DNA from: Planctomycetaceae bacterium
GTDB lineage: Bacteria; Planctomycetota; Planctomycetia; Isosphaerales; Isosphaeraceae
NCBI GenBank assembly: GCA_019232645.1
Contig: JAFANO010000616.1
Coordinates: 1-7,093, forward strand
DNA length: 7,093 bases
Direction of reading: 5' to 3'
This document shows, piece by piece, positions 4,627 to 7,093 of this stretch; position 1 is the stretch's first letter; every line of letters begins with the position of its first letter. The translations under genes and the position numbers were made by a program. Below the pieces are notes generated by a model. It saw only the letters and a program-made list of their open reading frames with translations, did no database searches and was not told the DNA's origin.

Positions 4627-6264
4627 TCAATCGGGCAGGGCGGGCGGAAGGTCGACCCCTGCCGCCGGTGTCCGACTCGGCGGAATGGGAGGCGCGGCCG
4701 CCGGGGGCTGGTCCGGGTCGCGCGGCAAGTCGATCCGCTGATCGTCGGCCTCCGGCGGTCGCGAGACCCCTGCGAGCAGCTCGCTCAGGTCGCCGCCTTG
4801 GGCGGATTCGAGGCGGGCCAGGCCCGCGAGGTAGCTGTAGACGGACGCGTAGTACCGCACCTCGGCCGCGGTCAGGGCGGTCTGGGCGTCCACGACCTCG
4901 GTCGGGATGGCGTCGCCGTTGTTGTAGCGGACGACGACCACCCGAAGGTTCTCGCGGGCCTGGCCCGCCGCGACGCCATTCAGGCGAATGCGCTCGCGGT
5001 CGGTGGCGATGGCGTGATAGGCGAGGTTGACCTCGGCGGAGACGTTGTTCAGGATCACCTTGAGCCCGGCCGCCGCGGCGTCCCGTTCGGCTTGGGCCTG
5101 CCGGAGCGCCGCCCTCCTGGACCCTCCCGCGTAGAGCGGCTGGTCCACAAGGATCCCGGCCCCATCGAGCCATCCATGGAAGACCCGGGGCAGCTCAGAC
5201 TGGATCAGCCCCCCCTTGATGTGGAACCTCGGGAGCATCTCGCCCCGCGCCGAGCGTTCGCCTTCGGCCGCCCCGGCGATCTCCTGCCGCGCGGCGCCGA
5301 TCTCGGGGCGGAGCGCCGCGGCCCGCCCGAGGCAGTCCTCGAGCGACTCCGCGAGCGGGGGCCGCCTCGCGACATCGGCGACGAGGAGCGGCCCGCCCCA
5401 GGGGCGGCCCAGGGCCTGGTTCAGCAGGGCCTCGGCGTCGAGCGTCGCCTGCCGGGCAGCGACCAATTCCTCGGCCGTCCGTGAGACCTCGACATCGGCC
5501 CGGAGCACGTCCTCCCGCTCGGCCGTGCCCCCGAGTCGCCGCGTCCCCACGTCGCGGCGGATCGCCTCGGCCGTCCGCACGGCCTCCGCGCGGACTCGGA
5601 CCTCGGCCCGCGCCGCCAGCAACTGGAAGTAGGCCGAGGCCACGTCGAACGCGACCGTCTGGCGGGCCCGCTCCAGCACCAGTGACTCCGCCCTGGCCCT
5701 GCTGATGGCCTGCCCGTATCTCCCGGCCCTCCGGCCGAAGTCCAGGATCGTCCACTGGATGTAGAACTCATTGAGGCTGTAATTGAAGACCCCGCGCTCC
5801 AGCGAGAAGGGGACGAACACTCCGCCGGGGAGGACCGGCACGTTGTACCCGGCGAAGATGTAATGGTAATTCAACTCGGGCAAGAAGGGTGCGAAGGCGA
5901 TTTCCGCGCCTTCTCGAGCCGCCGCGACCTGGGCCGATAGCTGGAGGAGTCGCGGGTTGTTTCGCAGCCCGTAGGCGATGGCTTCGGCCAGAGAAAACGA
6001 CGCCTTGCATTCGACCGGGTCGGCCTCCGGGGGAGGAACACGCGACGGGGTCGCCTCCGAACTTGGGACGTACTGGGCCGGTTCGACGTCGTCCCGCTCG
6101 CCGCCCCGCCCGGCCTCGTATCGGGAGGGAGACGGGACCGAAGGAGGCAGGAAGGGTGGTGATGGGGTCCCACGACAGCCCGCCGACGGCCCGCCGAAGA
6201 CGAGGGTGGGGAGCAGTAGAGCGATCGCTCGTCGTCGGACCGTTCGATCATCGCAATGCGCCAT
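4627..6264 (-). CDS. TolC-like outer membrane efflux factor (OEP family), probable lipoprotein
   Basis: This 545-residue protein would form the trimeric outer-membrane channel of the exporter. The N-terminus has basic residues (RTVRRR), a hydrophobic core (13-24) and a lipobox-like PSAGC with C30, as in NodT/OprM-type lipoprotein channels. Serine at the -3 position is atypical, so lipidation is not certain. A Pro/Ser/Arg-rich linker (31-85) precedes two tandem OEP domains, about 90-290 (opening SLAEAIAYGLRNNPRLLQ) and about 306-490. Matching helix motifs are RRLGGTAEREDVLRADVEVS (242-261) and RYNNGDAIPTEVVDAQTAL (446-464). QWTILDFGRRAGRYGQA (170-186) and DQPLYAGGSRRAALRQAQ (374-391) are the equivalent beta/alpha transitions. 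A proline-rich tail (about 502-545) ends the protein. The start at 6264 is the only Met before the signal sequence; the ribosome binding site is weak (GGGG about ten bases upstream). The fusion-protein gene follows 58 bases later on the same strand. Confidence 0.93.
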   Translation of the reverse strand: MAHCDDRTVRRRAIALLLPTLVFGGPSAGCRGTPSPPFLPPSVPSPSRYEAGRGGERDDVEPAQYVPSSEATPSRVPPPEADPVECKASFSLAEAIAYGLRNNPRLLQLSAQVAAAREGAEIAFAPFLPELNYHYIFAGYNVPVLPGGVFVPFSLERGVFNYSLNEFYIQWTILDFGRRAGRYGQAISRARAESLVLERARQTVAFDVASAYFQLLAARAEVRVRAEAVRTAEAIRRDVGTRRLGGTAEREDVLRADVEVSRTAEELVAARQATLDAEALLNQALGRPWGGPLLVADVARRPPLAESLEDCLGRAAALRPEIGAARQEIAGAAEGERSARGEMLPRFHIKGGLIQSELPRVFHGWLDGAGILVDQPLYAGGSRRAALRQAQAERDAAAAGLKVILNNVSAEVNLAYHAIATDRERIRLNGVAAGQARENLRVVVVRYNNGDAIPTEVVDAQTALTAAEVRYYASVYSYLAGLARLESAQGGDLSELLAGVSRPPEADDQRIDLPRDPDQPPAAAPPIPPSRTPAAGVDLPPALPD

Positions 6265-6308
6265 CAGGGCACCCCGACCGGGCCCGGCCGCTCATCACAT
6301 CCCGGATG

Positions 6309-6335
6309 ATTCTATCGGACAGGATATTCATTCTA
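6309..6335 (-). promoter_or_regulatory. Candidate -10 elements for the outer-membrane-factor operon
   Basis: On the minus strand two TAGAAT hexamers (complements of 6330-6335 and 6309-6314) lie in an AT-rich island between the toxin gene and the outer-membrane-factor start. The one nearer the gene has only a weak -35-like TTAGAA (3 of 6 to TTGACA) 16 bases upstream. It would give a leader of roughly 37 bases. Either hexamer could be fortuitous. Confidence 0.28.
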
Positions 6336-6342
6336 ATCCACC

Positions 6343-6389
6343 CGAATACCTCGGGGACGGGATATTGTTGGCGAATTCAGAGGTATTCG
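6343..6389. repeat. 10-base perfect inverted repeat at the end of the toxin gene
   Basis: CGAATACCTC (6343-6352) and GAGGTATTCG (6380-6389) are exact complements separated by 27 bases. The right arm encodes the toxin's last residues (VEYL) and abuts its stop codon. No T-run follows on either strand. It could be a factor-assisted transcription end, an RNA-stabilising hairpin, or a binding site for a dimeric regulator between the two minus-strand operons. Confidence 0.5.
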
Positions 6390-6712
6390 ACGCGGTTTGC
6401 CATCTCCCGAGGTTCCAGCACCTGCCAGAGGAGCACCAGGGCGCTGAGGACCTGCCCGAGGCTGCGCGCGTGCTGATGGCAGTAGGCAATCCCCGCGTGC
6501 CGGACCCCCTGGGCGTGCAGCATCAGGTAGTCCTCGTCATGCGTGACGATGACCCGACCGGCGGGCAGGGCGAAGGCGATGTGGTCGGTGTCGTCCGCAC
6601 CTTGGAGGCCCACCTCGCGCGTGGTGGTCACATCGATCCCCCGGCGGCGCAGGCCCGCGGCAATCGCGGGCGAGACGTGCTCATCAAGATGAAACTTGAG
6701 GACCAGAGGCAT
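6377..6712 (-). CDS. DUF5615 PIN-like toxin of a type II toxin-antitoxin pair
   Basis: This 111-residue cytoplasmic protein has the usual length for DUF5615 proteins, which have a PIN-like (VapC-related) nuclease fold and are generally considered RNA-cleaving toxins. The opening LKFHLDEHVSPAIAAGLRRRGIDV carries the first acidic pair, D10/E11. GLQGADDTDHIAFALPAGRVIVTHDEDYL carries the remaining acidic cluster (D40, D41, D43 and then D59, E60, D61), consistent with a metal-binding active site. The tail follows the family pattern (HAGIAYCHQHARSLGQVLSALVLL). The ATG at 6712 has GAGG about six bases upstream and lies inside the last codons of the DUF433 gene, a 29-base overlap typical of toxin-antitoxin pairs and implying coupled translation. 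RNase activity has to my knowledge been shown for few members, so the toxin role here rests on family and context. Confidence 0.88.
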   Translation of the reverse strand: MPLVLKFHLDEHVSPAIAAGLRRRGIDVTTTREVGLQGADDTDHIAFALPAGRVIVTHDEDYLMLHAQGVRHAGIAYCHQHARSLGQVLSALVLLWQVLEPREMANRVEYL

Positions 6713-7016
6713 CCGTACCTCGGAGTTTCTCTTGGAGCGGGGATGGGGAAGTCTGCTTCAGCTGCTCAACGAGGGCGTCGGCCCGGGCCATCTCCTGCTG
6801 GATCTCCTGCGGATTGTCCCAGTAGTAGGCCAACGCAGCGTGGACGTCCGCCAGCGTGAGCTGGGGGAAGTTGGTGACGATCTCATCGGGGCTCTGTCCC
6901 CGAAGCTCGTGCCAGATATAGATGTCCTGCACACGGATCCTCGTGCCCGCCACGCAGGCCTTGCCGCCACAGACGCCGGGCTTCTTCTCGATGTGCTTCG
7001 CCAGTACGGGTTCCAT
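6684..7016 (-). CDS. DUF433 antitoxin
   Basis: This 110-residue protein belongs to the DUF433 family, small winged-helix-like DNA-binding proteins that pair with PIN-like toxins. Visible family signatures are HIEKKPGVCGGKACVAGTRI (residues 8-27), the helix-turn-helix region IRVQDIYIWHELRGQSPDEIV (27-47), and FPQLTLADVHAALAYYWDNPQEI (50-72). The rest (78-110) is a charged, flexible tail that would wrap the toxin. The frame can also start at a GTG at 7034. I choose the ATG at 7014-7016 because AAGGGAG lies seven bases before it and because family homology begins there. It is probably read first in the operon, neutralises the DUF5615 toxin, and represses its own promoter, as is usual for such pairs. 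Confidence 0.9.
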   Translation of the reverse strand: MEPVLAKHIEKKPGVCGGKACVAGTRIRVQDIYIWHELRGQSPDEIVTNFPQLTLADVHAALAYYWDNPQEIQQEMARADALVEQLKQTSPSPLQEKLRGTDASGPQVSS

Positions 7017-7023
7017 CAGGGTT

Positions 7024-7030
7024 CTCCCTT
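7024..7030 (-). promoter_or_regulatory. Ribosome binding site that decides the antitoxin start
   Basis: The minus-strand AAGGGAG sits seven bases before the ATG at 7016. It lies inside the extension that a GTG start at 7034 would translate, which favours the shorter protein. Confidence 0.65.
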
Positions 7031-7043
7031 CCACTTCAAACTC

Positions 7044-7052
7044 ATTCTAGCA
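7044..7052 (-). promoter_or_regulatory. Extended -10 promoter for the toxin-antitoxin operon
   Basis: The minus strand reads TGCTAGAAT, an extended -10 (TGn followed by TAnAAT), in a short AT-rich patch. It is about 28 bases before the antitoxin ATG, giving a leader of about 20 bases. No good -35 hexamer is seen 17 bases upstream, where the sequence is GC-rich, which fits extended -10 promoters that do not need one. The 8-mer TAGAATGA recurs before the outer-membrane-factor gene. Confidence 0.45.
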
Positions 7053-7093
7053 CAGGCTTGAGGCCCGCCGCATCCCGCCGCCACCGCGCGATA

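Noticed and set aside
4565..5173. 202-codon minus-strand frame overlapping the end of the outer-membrane-factor gene and running to the fusion-protein start
   Set aside because: It is another frame of the same strand within the OEP domain, with an Arg/Gly/Pro-rich nonsense composition. The OEP frame continues intact to 4627.
6278..6287. CCGGGCCCGG perfect palindrome before the outer-membrane-factor gene
   Set aside because: A 10-base GC palindrome is expected fairly often by chance in DNA this GC-rich, and it matches no known operator.
7017..7034. GTG start at 7034 giving a 116-residue antitoxin
   Set aside because: The extension would encode only six residues, contains the ribosome binding site for the ATG at 7016, and lies outside the conserved DUF433 region.

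Overview
The window is GC-rich (by eye about two-thirds G+C in the coding parts) bacterial DNA. It carries three gene groups and no RNA genes, CRISPR array or intact mobile element that I can see. The base composition, the proline-rich envelope proteins, the YdeP-type molybdoenzyme next to a small DUF7009-like protein, and a DUF433/DUF5615 toxin-antitoxin pair would all suit a planctomycete such as an Isosphaeraceae-like lineage. That assignment is inference; no marker gene is present.

Region 1 (1-1927, + strand) is a molybdoenzyme and maturation operon. It holds the C-terminal 193 codons of an FdhF/YdeP-family molybdopterin oxidoreductase, then fdhD, whose ATG overlaps the previous stop (ATGA at 581-584), then a 142-residue protein resembling DUF7009. 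FdhD is the sulfur carrier that activates bis-MGD enzymes of this family, so enzyme and activator lie side by side. The small third protein may be an uncharacterised accessory factor. A second ATGA overlap (1924-1927) opens a 42-codon reading frame that may be the stump of a fourth gene.

Region 2 (1928-2295) has no intact gene. It is locally more AT-rich than its surroundings and contains a cluster of short inverted repeats (2002-2131). It also holds what looks like the decayed remains of a leucine-rich-repeat gene, interrupted by three in-frame TAG codons (2114-2248).

Region 3 (2296-6264) encodes a complete tripartite efflux pump with an unusual layout. The compact FUSC/aromatic-acid-exporter-type inner-membrane permease is on the + strand. 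The HlyD/EmrA-like membrane fusion protein and the TolC-like outer-membrane factor form a two-gene operon on the - strand. Permease and fusion protein meet tail to tail, and their stop codons share one palindromic CTAG (3315-3318), leaving no intergenic terminator. The three proteins would form a channel from inner membrane to exterior for a small, perhaps aromatic or acidic, compound.

Region 4 (6377-7093, - strand) is a type II toxin-antitoxin-like operon. A DUF433 antitoxin is read first, from an extended -10 promoter and a good ribosome binding site, and overlaps by 29 bases a DUF5615 PIN-like toxin. A 10-base perfect inverted repeat spans the toxin's end, just upstream of the outer-membrane-factor gene.
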